A DNA stretch of 17,305 nt from Terana coerulea (lineage: Eukaryota; Basidiomycota; Agaricomycetes; Polyporales; Phanerochaetaceae): the NCBI GenBank assembly GCA_024811115.1, contig JAKOGH010000752.1:1-17305 (forward strand). Reading direction: 5' to 3'. Position numbers and translations under genes: made by a program. The notes below the pieces were generated by a model, which saw only the letters and a program-made list of their open reading frames with translations, had not been told where the DNA came from and searched no databases. Positions 1 through 7,846 of this stretch are shown in pieces. The number at the start of each line of letters is the position of its first letter. The first letter of the stretch is position 1.

Positions 1-99
1 CAGACGATTCAGCATTGGATCAAGCTACAATACGACTATATACAGCTAGTAGCTGGCTTAGACACCCCACACTTCTCGATTTTCTGCTGAAGGCGGCGG

Positions 100-790
100 G
101 GGTCAGTCTGTCTGTACACAGGTATACAGGGCTCGCAAGTTGCAAAGCATCACCGTCTCTAATCCAAGTAGCCCCGCCTCGCCTCTGTCAGATCGCTGCT
201 CGTTTCGCCAGTGTAGCGATGCCTTCACAGACTCCTCGTCCATCGGAATGCGTAGTCGTTGTAGACGAGGAGCTTTTTGATAGGTGCAGTGCAATGCTGC
301 AACGACCATAGCGTTGCGCTGTACATTCCTTGAAACTTCCATGCGCTTGCAATTCCAGTTTCATACGTCGCGCCTGTAGATCCCTTCCTCCACCACAGCA
401 TCGTGGTAGCGTTCCGCTGGCATTTCCTTCGATCAGATTCAGGGCAAGGATAACGGTTATAACTAGTATTGGCTAGTTAGCTCTCCGAGTCTGCGGCCCA
501 TATTTTCAGTGAAGAGTGCTGATAAATGAAACGTACTCAGGAGATAACGCTAGAATGGCGGTCGTATCCTCCGCGGATACTTTGTCAAATATAAACGGCT
601 TTTCGGCCGCCAAACCAGGGTGACAAACGATGCCTGATTTGAGATGATCTGCTTTGTCTTCTTCCTTAAACTTGCTCGCAAACATGTCTGAGTTGTGTTC
701 AAAACGCGCCGGTCGACTTGGAATAGGGTATCGCCAGCCTGCCCGCATTGGATTTCAGCCCGCTGACCAGGAGCATTCATGGCGAGTGGG
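100..790 (-). pseudogene. Decayed BTB/POZ-like gene, copy A
   Basis: Intact members of this mushroom BTB/POZ family are thought to be protein-protein adaptors. The minus strand carries pieces of one protein in different frames. Near 730-760 is QAGDTLFQVDRR, resembling the BTB entry motif (xxTLFKVxR). A frame change leads into FEHNSDMFASKFKEED and then PFIFDKVSAEDTTAILAL (about 540-700). Further down are VVAALHCTYQK/KKLLVYNDYAF (240-300) and LLGLETVMLCNLRALY (120-170), which resemble the family's C-terminal helices. Frames change at least twice and no single start-to-stop model works. The paralogous tract at 5090-5800 has the same pieces in the same order. I infer a pseudogene; the family call rests on motif resemblance and on the intact gene at 7847-8648. 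Confidence 0.55.
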
Positions 791-1186
791 ATGGGCATAC
801 CTGGAGAAAGAATGTGCGAACAACGGAATTCCGGCGACCTCTTGAGGGCCTTAGATGGCTTTGGTGCGAGCATGTATGGTCAAGAGAGTAGCTGGGGTAA
901 GGTGGAAATTGCAAGAGCGATAAGCGGTGCTTCTGCGCTGGCCGGCGTGGCGAACAGTGTAGCATCGTTTATATAATCGTCTCAAGCTGGCGATACGCAT
1001 GTCAGAGGCGTTTGGCCACGCATGTTCTGACATTTCCCACGAAATTGACGCAACTACTGCAGGGAAGCTCCGCCAGCCGTCCGGCCCTTGGAAGAATATG
1101 AGGGTGCCTTTGTGAATGGTGCTCTTGCCCGACGCGAGTCAAATAGCTCAAGCCGCTTGCAGTAGACAATGGCATTACTGCCAAAG

Positions 1187-1300
1187 TCATTCCCTGCTTT
1201 GTGTAACCAAAACCTGACGAACGTCAGCGGCGCAGTTGGTCATATGACGGGCCTCGAGGGCGTCGAGGAGACAAGCCTGAGATGAGCGCGGTATCTGGCG
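1187..1300 (-). pseudogene. Unidentified coding relic, paralogue of the frame split by the transposon at 6275
   Basis: The minus strand encodes LLDALEARHMTNCAADVRQV followed by LVTQSRE and a stop. At 6178-6272 the corresponding tract reads LHEALHLTRETEDVQHILAA then RSI and a stop. The two align residue by residue (EARHMTN/EALHLTR, DVRQVLV/DVQHILA), so this was probably protein-coding before the 5-kb duplication. Relative to the copy C flank at 7538-7600 this copy appears to have an internal deletion. I do not recognise the family. Confidence 0.4.
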
Positions 1301-1643
1301 TAATCCATGATCTTGACTACGATGATAAGGAGAGCTAATAACCCACCTCCTTCTGGAGACATTACACTGAGCTTGTGAAATGAGTAATGTCACTGTTATT
1401 AGTGAAGGAATAGCCTGATTAGCCAGCGGACTCACTTATATAGCGATAAACGGCATAATCCCTCCCTGCGTGACGGCCGAGGATAATGCAAGAATGGCGC
1501 TTCCGATTACGTAGCTGGTTGTGAGCATGATTGTACTGAAAAATAAGATGGCTTGCAGTCGGCGCGGTGTGTGATAATGAGCAAAGATTCTGTTTTGTCT
1601 CGCTCACTGCCACACAGAAGACAGCCTTCTAATCCAATGGATA
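1301..1643. other. Gene-poor stretch, no gene recognised
   Basis: Only short overlapping open frames on the minus strand (up to about 80 codons) are present. None matches a family I know and none has a consistent splice model. It is probably old degenerate sequence. Confidence 0.4.
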
Positions 1644-1982
1644 TCAATCTTTGATCTTTGAATGTGAATTATGCCATGCACAGGAAGACTGAGCTACTAG
1701 CGACTGAAGGTGCAGCCTGCTAAAGGCCCTCCTTAGCCGAGCATAAGTCGGAAGGATAGAACTTGTGGATGATGTATCACTTCTCCTTAACGAATGGCTG
1801 CTAGGCTCTAGGACAGCCTTCAAATAGTCGGGAAGAGATGCCCGTGTTCCTTGGTATATAGAGGCTGTGACCAAACTGGGGGCCTTCTGAGGAGGGTCAC
1901 GGGAGTTTGAATCGGCTTCTCGGCCAGAAATGGGTTGGACCTCAAGTGCGTTTTCTGACGACGTCATCGTCTGCGTGCGCAT
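1644..1982 (-). CDS. Possible hypothetical protein exon (112 codons)
   Basis: An open minus-strand frame runs 112 codons from an ATG at 1982. The translation is rich in Ser, Arg, Leu and Pro, for example SLPDYLKAVLEPSSHSLRRS followed by DTSSTSSILPTYARLRRAF. This looks more like a disordered, basic region of a protein than random antisense, and no gene lies on the other strand. I recognise no family or motif and see no clear flanking exons. It also carries one copy of a roughly 40-bp repeat (1872-1911). It could be an exon of a lost gene or chance. Confidence 0.25.
   Translation of the reverse strand: MRTQTMTSSENALEVQPISGREADSNSRDPPQKAPSLVTASIYQGTRASLPDYLKAVLEPSSHSLRRSDTSSTSSILPTYARLRRAFSRLHLQSLVAQSSCAWHNSHSKIKD
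1872..1911 (-). repeat. 40-bp dispersed inverted repeat, copy 1
   Basis: The reverse complement of this tract matches 3493-3533 with only a few differences. The core GACCCTCCTCAGAAG is identical in both. The ends are TTCAAACT and AGTTTG, which are complementary to each other. The flanks are unrelated. Confidence 0.6.
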
Positions 1983-2843
1983 GTAATGCTGATTACTCAG
2001 TGCTCAAGCATTTTGTTCGCACATTCAGCTTCAAAGTCCAACCTTTCGTAATGCACAGAGTAATGTGGAGTAATAAACATACATTTTCTCCTACTTTCTC
2101 ACTAGATCAGGAGTCAGCCATCCTACGTATATACGGGACCATAACACATTGCCTCCCGAGCCTCTTTTCACACCTCTGTTTGTTCCTTCATTGACCCAAG
2201 TGCTCCCTGACATCAAGCTACAAGACCTGCCAGACATGCAGTATATATATGAGCTATTTAGTTCAAGTTGCTTACAAAAAGCTTTGCAGCTTTGAAGTCG
2301 GACGCGTCGTGCAGCCTGTAGCCTAGACGATCTTCTACCGACATCACGAAAGAGGTTTTAGTTTATATTGTGTTAGATAGGGCATATAGCAATGATAGCC
2401 CCATTGACTTCCTCAACATATATTGTACTACATACCCAGGTTTTGGCTATGGGCTGTAACAGGGGGCTATCGTGCCTTTGCTATGACTCGCTATGAACGG
2501 CAGCTACACGGCGGCGTGAATCAAAATGCCGGATTGGGGGAGAGCGACTTATTGATTCACGTAATTCTAGGATGTTTATTTACACATGAATTACATTGCA
2601 AATAGCGGCCGAGCAGCAGTACAGAACAGGGATGAGTATCTACTGTGGTGAGTCCGTTCGCTACCAGTACCAGTCTCGAGGCCAAGGTCTCGGGCTTAGT
2701 GAATCGGAGGTCAGTTGCAAATTCTTGTGAAGAAGATAATATTTACATACACACACAGCTGCACATACGAAACCCTGAAGTCCCGAGCCTGTAAAGAAGA
2801 GTGAGTGCTGGGGGCGGTCTTTGTTAGCAGCAGCAAGAACTCA
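1983..2843. other. Long intergenic stretch, nothing recognised
   Basis: Both strands hold only short open frames (95 codons or fewer) without recognisable motifs. The sequence is fairly AT-rich, for example around 2230-2290 and 2340-2430. I found no terminal repeats, RNA gene or promoter here. Confidence 0.4.
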
Positions 2844-2993
2844 CTAGCAGTCCAGAAAGCCACCACTGCTGGAGTATTTGCAGCATTGTGGGCCACTGGA
2901 CATTGCTGTCCATGCATAGCTGCTCCAGGTGTAGTCGGTGACTCGTGAGTGTTGCTGATAGTAGTAGCAATACATGTAAAATCTGGGACTTAC

Positions 2994-3096
2994 TGTGGTG
3001 TATGCAGGTGAGATCACGGACTTCAGAGGCGATGGCAGACAGCCACGCCTTTTGTACGTCGCGCGTGAAGACCAGGAATCGGTCTGCACCGGGTGC
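2994..3096 (-). pseudogene. Unidentified exon-like fragment
   Basis: One minus-strand frame reads DRFLVFTRDVQKAWLSAIAS and then EVRDLTCIHH, a strongly protein-like string. It ends exactly at a canonical splice donor (GTAAGT at 2993-2988). A stop (TGA, 3097-3099) lies just upstream in the same frame, after the protein-like string FYCPFTNGVT. The exon is therefore either broken or begins at an acceptor I cannot place. Acceptor-like AG sites follow the donor. I do not recognise the family. Confidence 0.35.
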
Positions 3097-3229
3097 TCAG
3101 GTCACGCCGTTAGTGAAGGGGCAATAGAAAAGGACCGAGTACGATACAATTTTAGGTGTAGGCGCAGAGCCTCAGCTCCGTGCATGCTCGGGTATAGAAT
3201 GCCAGAGCGAATGGCTTCTGCATAGGCTC

Positions 3230-3627
3230 ACATAAACTCTAATAGAACTTAGTCGGCCGAGCTGGAAGCTCCTCGAAGAAGGCATCTACTCGCGGTTCTC
3301 AGAGACCGTAGTAGAGCGGATCATGTCTTGTAAGAGCATCATAGGCTCTACTAGCCTATCATATCTTTTTCTTTCAATGGATAACTCCGAGTCACGTGCC
3401 GTAGACAACATCAACTATGTAATTGAAACCCCTTTCCTGATGGAACCTTCCACGTGGTTGCTGTGATGGCCAGGCAATGCCTGACGTGGCGTTTCAAACT
3501 CCGGGACCCTCCTCAGAAGACCCCCAGTTTGAATGTAGACTAGATGGCTGCACTGCATGTGGATTTGCTTATGCAGTCTGTAATGGAGTAAATCTCAAGC
3601 TCATAAGGATTTAATCTGGTAGATAAT
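3230..3627. other. Intergenic stretch with one short repeat
   Basis: No coding region is supported here. The only structure I see is the second copy of the 40-bp repeat at 3493-3533. Confidence 0.4.
3493..3533 (+). repeat. 40-bp dispersed inverted repeat, copy 2
   Basis: It begins TTCAAACT and ends AGTTTGAA, a perfect 8-bp terminal inverted repeat. The internal core GACCCTCCTCAGAAG is shared with the opposite-strand copy at 1872-1911. No target duplication is obvious. It may be a tiny mobile-element remnant or a shared protein-coding scrap. Confidence 0.55.
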
Positions 3628-4541
3628 CTAAACTATAGTCAACACAGCAGACATGGGGGCGAAAATAGGTCCCTCACTCACTGTAAACACAGTAATTTGT
3701 ATCAGCGTCCAAATCTCCATTTCGAAAGCGGGCTTGAACGGTAGAAAATCAAGATTATCACTAAATGGCAACACCAGTGCTGGCAGACTCCACATTTGGC
3801 GGATCTTATGTTGAAGACAGTTAGCACTTAGAGCAGCGAGGTAATGCCCTCGAAGTGTGCAGACAACGCATTGTGACAACAATGCCGAGACGTTGCGCTT
3901 TTCAACTGTGAGATCCACCTTCCGGGTGGCGAGATTTTGCACCGTCCGGGACAAAGAAGTCGTCAAGCTCAAGGTTGAGCTTGTCGTAGATGAGGAGCTT
4001 TTCTATGTCGTCCATGCTCTTCGTCTGTGTCTTCAATGATTCTAAAGATATCCTATATATGCCCCTAAACTCGCACATTTTCGCCAAGCTTGACAGTCGC
4101 TTTATGCTGATTTGCATTTGCGGCAGCGTGAAAGGTCTGGCAAGAATGTCAGTAACCGACACAACTGTGAAAGCGCAGAGCTAGCACACACCTAGGGTAT
4201 AGTGCGAAGAGAAATGCCTCCATCTCACCTGCCGTGATTCCCCGAGTACAAGCGGCTGTTCTGCAGATGCGCCCGTCGGGCGCTATGGCCCTCACAGGGA
4301 ACCTTGAACATGCTCCTGAACACCTCTAAGCCTTCCTCAAACTCGCTACGTGTAACTTTGAACAGAGTGTTCTCAACCTATGTTTGCAGTATTCAGTGTG
4401 GGCCACCGTTGTAAACATAATACTACGTTGTACCCTGACAAACAAGTTCTCAAAGAAGAACTGAGTACTGATAGAGAGTTCAGAGGGGGCGCTCGGGGGT
4501 TGAGGTGGAGAGACTGTGAGCCACCTTCGGCTGGAAGGCAT
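3628..4541 (-). pseudogene. BTB/POZ-domain gene, copy B, frameshifted
   Basis: The exon layout matches the intact gene at 7847-8648. Exon 1 (4541-4440, 34 codons from ATG) ends STQFFFENLF. A 62-nt GT-AG intron (4439-4378) joins it in frame to VENTLFKVTRSEFEEGLEVF and RSMF in exon 2 (4377-4192). A 55-nt intron (4191-4137, branch-like TTACTGAC) joins the segment ending GEMEAFLFALYPR to PFTLPQMQISIKRLSSLAKM in exon 3. Exon 3 carries SMDDIEKLLIYDKLNLELDD. Exon 2 is broken: its start and end lie in different frames, with PLVLG in a third frame between them. After FFVPD the frame changes again to ATRKVDLTVEKRNVSALL and VVCTLRGHYL, matching the intact gene's ELTSQEGERMGMQTLTRVYTLR. Intact splice sites with at least two or three indels indicate a fairly recent pseudogene. 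Confidence 0.7.
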
Positions 4542-5085
4542 TGCAGCTAGAGATTGTAAGTGAGATTCCAAATCGCAGATACATATGTAATGCATTGAGT
4601 TCCAGGCCTATGATACAGCGCAGTTGCATTCCAAGGACATGTAAACAAAGAGTTTATTGTGGTCAGAGATTTGGAGACGCTGAAAATTGTAGGAGCGTCC
4701 TGCCGAGATGCCGGAAAGTGCAAGGCAAAATGAGGCAGGTGCTGTGCATCCGATGCTGGAAAGGCATCATGATCGGGCTCACTCCTCTGAGAGCTGGACC
4801 TACAGTGCAGCACGTTATTATAGAATCAGATAGCGGAGGGAGTAGGTATTATTCACCTGCAGCTCCATTTTCCCAAGTAGCTCCCAAGCATATTGCATGC
4901 TTAGGCAATGCTTAGAAGTTCAAGACATAGCTCACTACCTCACTGCTTTCCATTGAAACATGGTATGCAGCCTGAGATGCATGGCACTCGCAATATATAC
5001 ATTGACAATCCCAGGTTGAAGTGAACCGTTGAGTAGATATACAACTATATGATACTCCAAACTTCCTTGACCTTCTCCTTAAGGC
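4542..5085. other. Spacer upstream of BTB copy B, no gene recognised
   Basis: A 124-codon plus-strand frame (4541-4915) and an 88-codon minus-strand frame overlap here. Neither has a recognisable motif or coding-like composition. The stretch includes the former 5' region of copy B. Confidence 0.35.
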
Positions 5086-6272
5086 AAAGCGGGGTCTTTC
5101 AGCTCGTCTACGAAGGTGTGCTGTGCTTGTAGGGCACAGAGCTTCATCAGCACACCCACCCCAATTGATCCTGCCTCTTCCTTGGTCAAATCTGCCTCCT
5201 GCGTCACCGACACGTGATTGCCGCTACTGAATCGTGGTTTAGCTAGGAGCTGCGTAGGCATTATAAACCGCAAGTTTCTTGGTAGGATCTGTAGTGTCAT
5301 GCTGCAAGTACCAGAGCATTGAGGCGGCCATTGTAGAAATCTTCCATGTGTTGGCAAATTCAAGTGTCAGATGTCGCTGCTTGTAAACTTCATCATCCGA
5401 GAGCATAATCTGGATGCCTTCTTGAGGCCCTGGCGTAGTAATGACTGTAACTGAATCCAACACAGTGAGCTTACTATGGCCTGCATTGCTAATAGTGGTA
5501 GGGAGCAATGAAAATGGCATACTTGGGACATAGATTCCGCAGAATGGTACTCATATCATGCAAAGATATACCCTCGAAAATGAACGGGTTTTGGCTATCT
5601 CGCTGGAAGGCTGAGCTGTATTGGAAGTGAGCTTCCTGTCCTCGTCCTTGAACTTGTTTGCGAAATAGTCCGAGTTCTCGAAAGTACGCCTATCGACTTG
5701 AAGAGGGTGTCATCAGCCTGACCAAGCTAAATTTCAGCAATGAGGTTTGGAACGGTCGTTATGAGCACACCTGTAGGAAAAACGTTCTAACCCGGTATTC
5801 CTGGTCTCTCTTGAGACAGGTAGGTGCGTCGGACCCATCAGGATGACATGGGTGGACAAAAGAGTAACTGGGCTCAAGGGCGAATTGGGATGGGCGGCGA
5901 ATGGTACCGGTGCTTCTGGGTTGATCTGAGAACGCGTAGCAGCATCTCTTATACCTACATGCGTGGACCTAGCGACATCTCGAACAGAGCGGCTGCGCTT
6001 CGCAGGTCCTTCCAAAACTGCGACAGCAGCTGCTGAGAATGCCCAGAAGGAGGTGAGCTCGTCCCTGCAAAGAATACAAGGGCGTCCTTGTGTATAAGCG
6101 CGGGCTATCATTGGCCCATGAATGTCAAACACGTCAAGCATCTTCGCGACAGGTAATAACACTACTGCCAAAGTCATTCATATACTTCGTGCAGCCAGAA
6201 TATGTTGGACGTCCTCAGTTTCCCTGGTAAGATGAAGCGCCTCGTGAAGCGTGAAGATATGCCCGACCAGGA
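5080..6272. repeat. Segmental duplication, copy C (partner 1-1300)
   Basis: It is collinear with 1-1300 at an offset of 4983-5000 nt; anchors are listed under the partner entry. The transposon at 6275-7535 entered this copy only. Homologous coding sequence appears to resume after the element, at 7538. Confidence 0.7.
5090..5800 (-). pseudogene. Decayed BTB/POZ-like gene, copy C
   Basis: On the minus strand, QADDTLFK (about 5715) is followed after a frame change by a segment equivalent to FExNSDxFAxKFKxED. Next comes NPFIFEGISLHDMSTILRNL (5580-5500), aligning with PFIFDKVSAEDTTAILAL in copy A. An open stretch of 93 codons (5520-5239) carries IMLSDDEVYKQRHLTLEFAN and then WKISTMAASMLWYLQHDTTD with PTKKLAVYNAY. 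After a stop the C-terminal segment EADLTKEEAGSIGVGVLMKL continues in another frame (about 5220-5090). The order matches the BTB fold followed by the helical C-terminal part of the intact paralogue. Stops and frame changes break it. The family call is inferred from motif order. Confidence 0.55.
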
Positions 6273-6274
6273 TA

Positions 6275-6315
6275 CAGTGCTTTGCATATGAAACCCGGAA
6301 GCGCCAGATTTTCTC
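6275..6315 (+). repeat. Outer part of the left terminal inverted repeat
   Basis: These 41 bases match the reverse complement of 7496-7535 with one extra C and one G/A difference. The match stops at GATTTTCTC, where the nested element entered. Confidence 0.85.
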
Positions 6316-6998
6316 AGAAAGACTGTGAAATGGTGATTCTCCTTTTCTCCCGGAGAATGGGAGAATGCGGCAATGCCCGGGCGTGACCATCACGTCACAG
6401 CCACTTTGTCCCTCCCGATCACCCAAATACGGCTCCTGGCGGGATGGCGCTAGCCCCGTATCATTGCCTGTTTAGGTAGGTCTCCGGAAGCGCCTCACAC
6501 CTTAGCTTCAAAGCGGGCCCTCCGACGAGAAAGAAGCATGTGTTTGAGGGTTTGAAATGAATCAGATAATCGAGTAGTATATTTGCGCTATTTTACAGCA
6601 GGCAAACAATACTGGAGGCAGGTATTTTATTCATAGCGTAAGTTATACATAGCGCTGACTGTATTCAGACTGCAAGGGTGCTCAACTAGCACTATATTAG
6701 TGCTTGACTTGGCTTGAGAGAGCGTTCATTTAATTAGGCATAACATGGTAGCGGAATAGGAGTGATTTAATCACTACGAGGTGATATACTAACCCTGCAC
6801 CGACGTCCAACGCCGAGCAGCGGTTGAGCGGCAAACAGTAGTACCTAAACGGGGCAAGGCGGATCAAGCGCAAGTCCCAATTCAGCCGTTTGAACGCGAT
6901 CGCCGTGACAGAGGCTAACAAGCGCCTCTCTCCAATTCTCTCAATTCTCCCGATTCTCCCAATTCTCCTGGGAGAATCACCATTTCCCAGACGTCCTC
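6316..6998. mobile_element. Nested 683-bp non-autonomous element with 9-bp target duplication
   Basis: It is flanked by perfect copies of GATTTTCTC (6307-6315 and 6999-7007). The uninterrupted right repeat of the host element has this 9-mer only once, so the duplication was made by insertion. The ends are imperfect inverted repeats: AGAAAGACTGTGAAATGG on the left and the reverse complement GAGGACGTCTGGGAAATGG on the right, followed by a shared TGATTCTCC. Subterminal GGGAGAAT-type repeats lie at both ends (6338-6366 and 6930-6978). No coding frame is recognisable inside. A 9-bp duplication fits Mutator-like elements and is also seen near hAT and KDZ types; the superfamily is not settled. Confidence 0.8.
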
Positions 6999-7067
6999 GA
7001 TTTTCTCGCCTTGCTTGTCCCGTACAAATAGAGCCTTATAAGGTAAGGGAACAGTCACAGGGCGTCA
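6999..7067 (+). repeat. Inner left terminal inverted repeat (69 bp, perfect)
   Basis: These 69 bases are the exact reverse complement of 7436-7504, from GATTTTCTCGCC to CAGGGCGTCA. The first nine bases are also the second copy of the nested element's target duplication. Confidence 0.95.
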
Positions 7068-7146
7068 CCCTTCATCATTTGGGCTTGGACACGTGACGAA
7101 CGCGTTGTAGAGTGTTCTGCTCGCTCGACTGCTTGTTCTGCAAGCC

Positions 7147-7342
7147 ATGTCACCCCATCTATATATTCGACAAAATGCGCGAGCGCATCGTTGTTTAGCG
7201 CTACAAGCACGGCAGAGATGTAGACGACATCACCGAGCCCGTTAGGCGCTCGAAGACCAGGGCCGTCTACGAGGTCCTACGACTTCATCGGGAGTTCAGT
7301 ACAGCCATGAGTCCGCTCACGCTTCCTGGTGGCCGCTCGTGA
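7147..7342 (+). pseudogene. Tc1/mariner-like transposase N-terminus, remnant
   Basis: After an ATG at 7147 (MSPHL...), a one-base frame change leads into the frame at 7175. That frame reads MRERIVV, stop, then RYKHGRDVDDIT, RRSKTRAVYEVLRLHREFST and a stop at 7340. The pattern RxRIVxxxxxGxxxxDIxxxxxxSxxTVYxVLxxxxxxG is typical of the first helix-turn-helix (terminal-repeat binding) domain of Tc1-type transposases. The second DNA-binding half and the whole DDE/D catalytic domain are missing, because the right terminal repeat begins about 95 bp later. With two disruptions in about 60 codons it cannot be functional. Confidence 0.7.
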
Positions 7343-7435
7343 ACTGGGCGCACAGTGTGTTGCGTATTTGACTGTTCTCTGAGGTATCACATATATTCCT
7401 CGTAATTACTGGCTTGTCACGCTCGCTGCTCACAA

Positions 7436-7535
7436 TGACGCCCTGTGACTGTTCCCTTACCTTATAAGGCTCTATTTGTACGGGACAAGCAAGGCGAGAA
7501 AATCTGGCGTTTCCGGTTTCATATGCAAAGCACTG
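7436..7535 (-). repeat. Right terminal inverted repeat (100 bp)
   Basis: The repeat is intact and serves as the reference for reconstructing the split left repeat. It ends in CACTG followed by the TA target duplication. Confidence 0.9.
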
Positions 7536-7846
7536 TAGTCAGGTGGATGGCAGTAGATACGTCGGCATAGAGGTCAGTTGAGGGACCCCATTCAAAGATA
7601 GTCCAAGCGTCGCAGTCGAAGAAAACGTTCAGCTCAAGTCAAGCCGCCTACCGTGGGCAGTAGTGTCTTGCCGAGATGCCAGCTCTAAGTGAACGATCAA
7701 ATAAGGCAACTGAAGAGGTTTATCACCAGGCCGGTGCCGCTGTCTGCGCGGGCATGAAGCTGATTCATATAAATACAATAATATAGAGTACTAGTATAAA
7801 ACATAATGCCGTTATTGCTCGTATAAAAGGAGTCGTATAGATGCAG

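Larger units (their letters stand above)
1..1300. repeat. Segmental duplication, copy A (partner near 5080-6272)
   Basis: This stretch aligns by eye with 5080-6272 at an offset of 4983-5000 nt. Anchors are the tract around 1177-1192 against 6164-6179 (actgccaaagtcattc in both), the start ggtgcttctg at 926 against 5909, and the BTB-like C-terminal coding tract near 240-340 against 5235-5345. Similarity is patchy with many indels, so the duplication is old. The left limit may lie outside the window. Confidence 0.7.
6275..7535. mobile_element. Tc1/mariner-like element, internally deleted, with a nested insertion
   Basis: The element starts CAGTGCTTTGCATATGAAAC at 6275, and the reverse complement of its right end is the same 20 bases ending at 7535. 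TA lies at both borders (6273-6274 and 7536-7537), the usual target duplication of the Tc1/mariner superfamily. The right terminal repeat is 7436-7535. The left one is 6275-6315 plus 7008-7067, split by the element at 6316-6998. The two repeats differ by only about one indel and one substitution, and a 69-bp inner block is perfect. Without the nested insert and its duplicated 9 bp the element is about 569 bp, too short for a full transposase. Only a helix-turn-helix remnant survives (7147-7342), so it is non-autonomous. Confidence 0.85.
6178..7626 (-). pseudogene. Unidentified reading frame split by the transposon
   Basis: To the right of the element, the minus strand encodes VFFDCDAWTIFEWGPSTDLY and then ADVSTAIHL (about 7626-7538). 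To the left it encodes LVGHIFTLHEALHLTRETED and VQHILAARSI with a stop at 6180-6178. If the element and one copy of the TA are disregarded, the two pieces join in one frame, with the TA target lying in adjacent Thr-Ile codons. The left piece has a diverged paralogue at 1187-1270. I cannot name the family or find the start, and further exons are likely upstream. The call of a disrupted gene rests on frame continuity plus the paralogue. Confidence 0.55.

Noticed and set aside
4541..4915. 124-codon plus-strand frame upstream of BTB copy B
   Set aside because: Unusual Cys/Arg-rich composition, no motif, no paralogue in the other copies; likely chance.
5734..6177. 147-codon minus-strand frame in duplication copy C
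   Set aside because: The equivalent frame in copy A is not preserved beyond the first few codons and no family is recognised. It may include former coding sequence but cannot be called a gene.
6930..6978. Possible independent minisatellite (AATTCTCCC-like units)
   Set aside because: The units recur in inverted form at 6338-6366, so they are better explained as subterminal repeats of the nested element.
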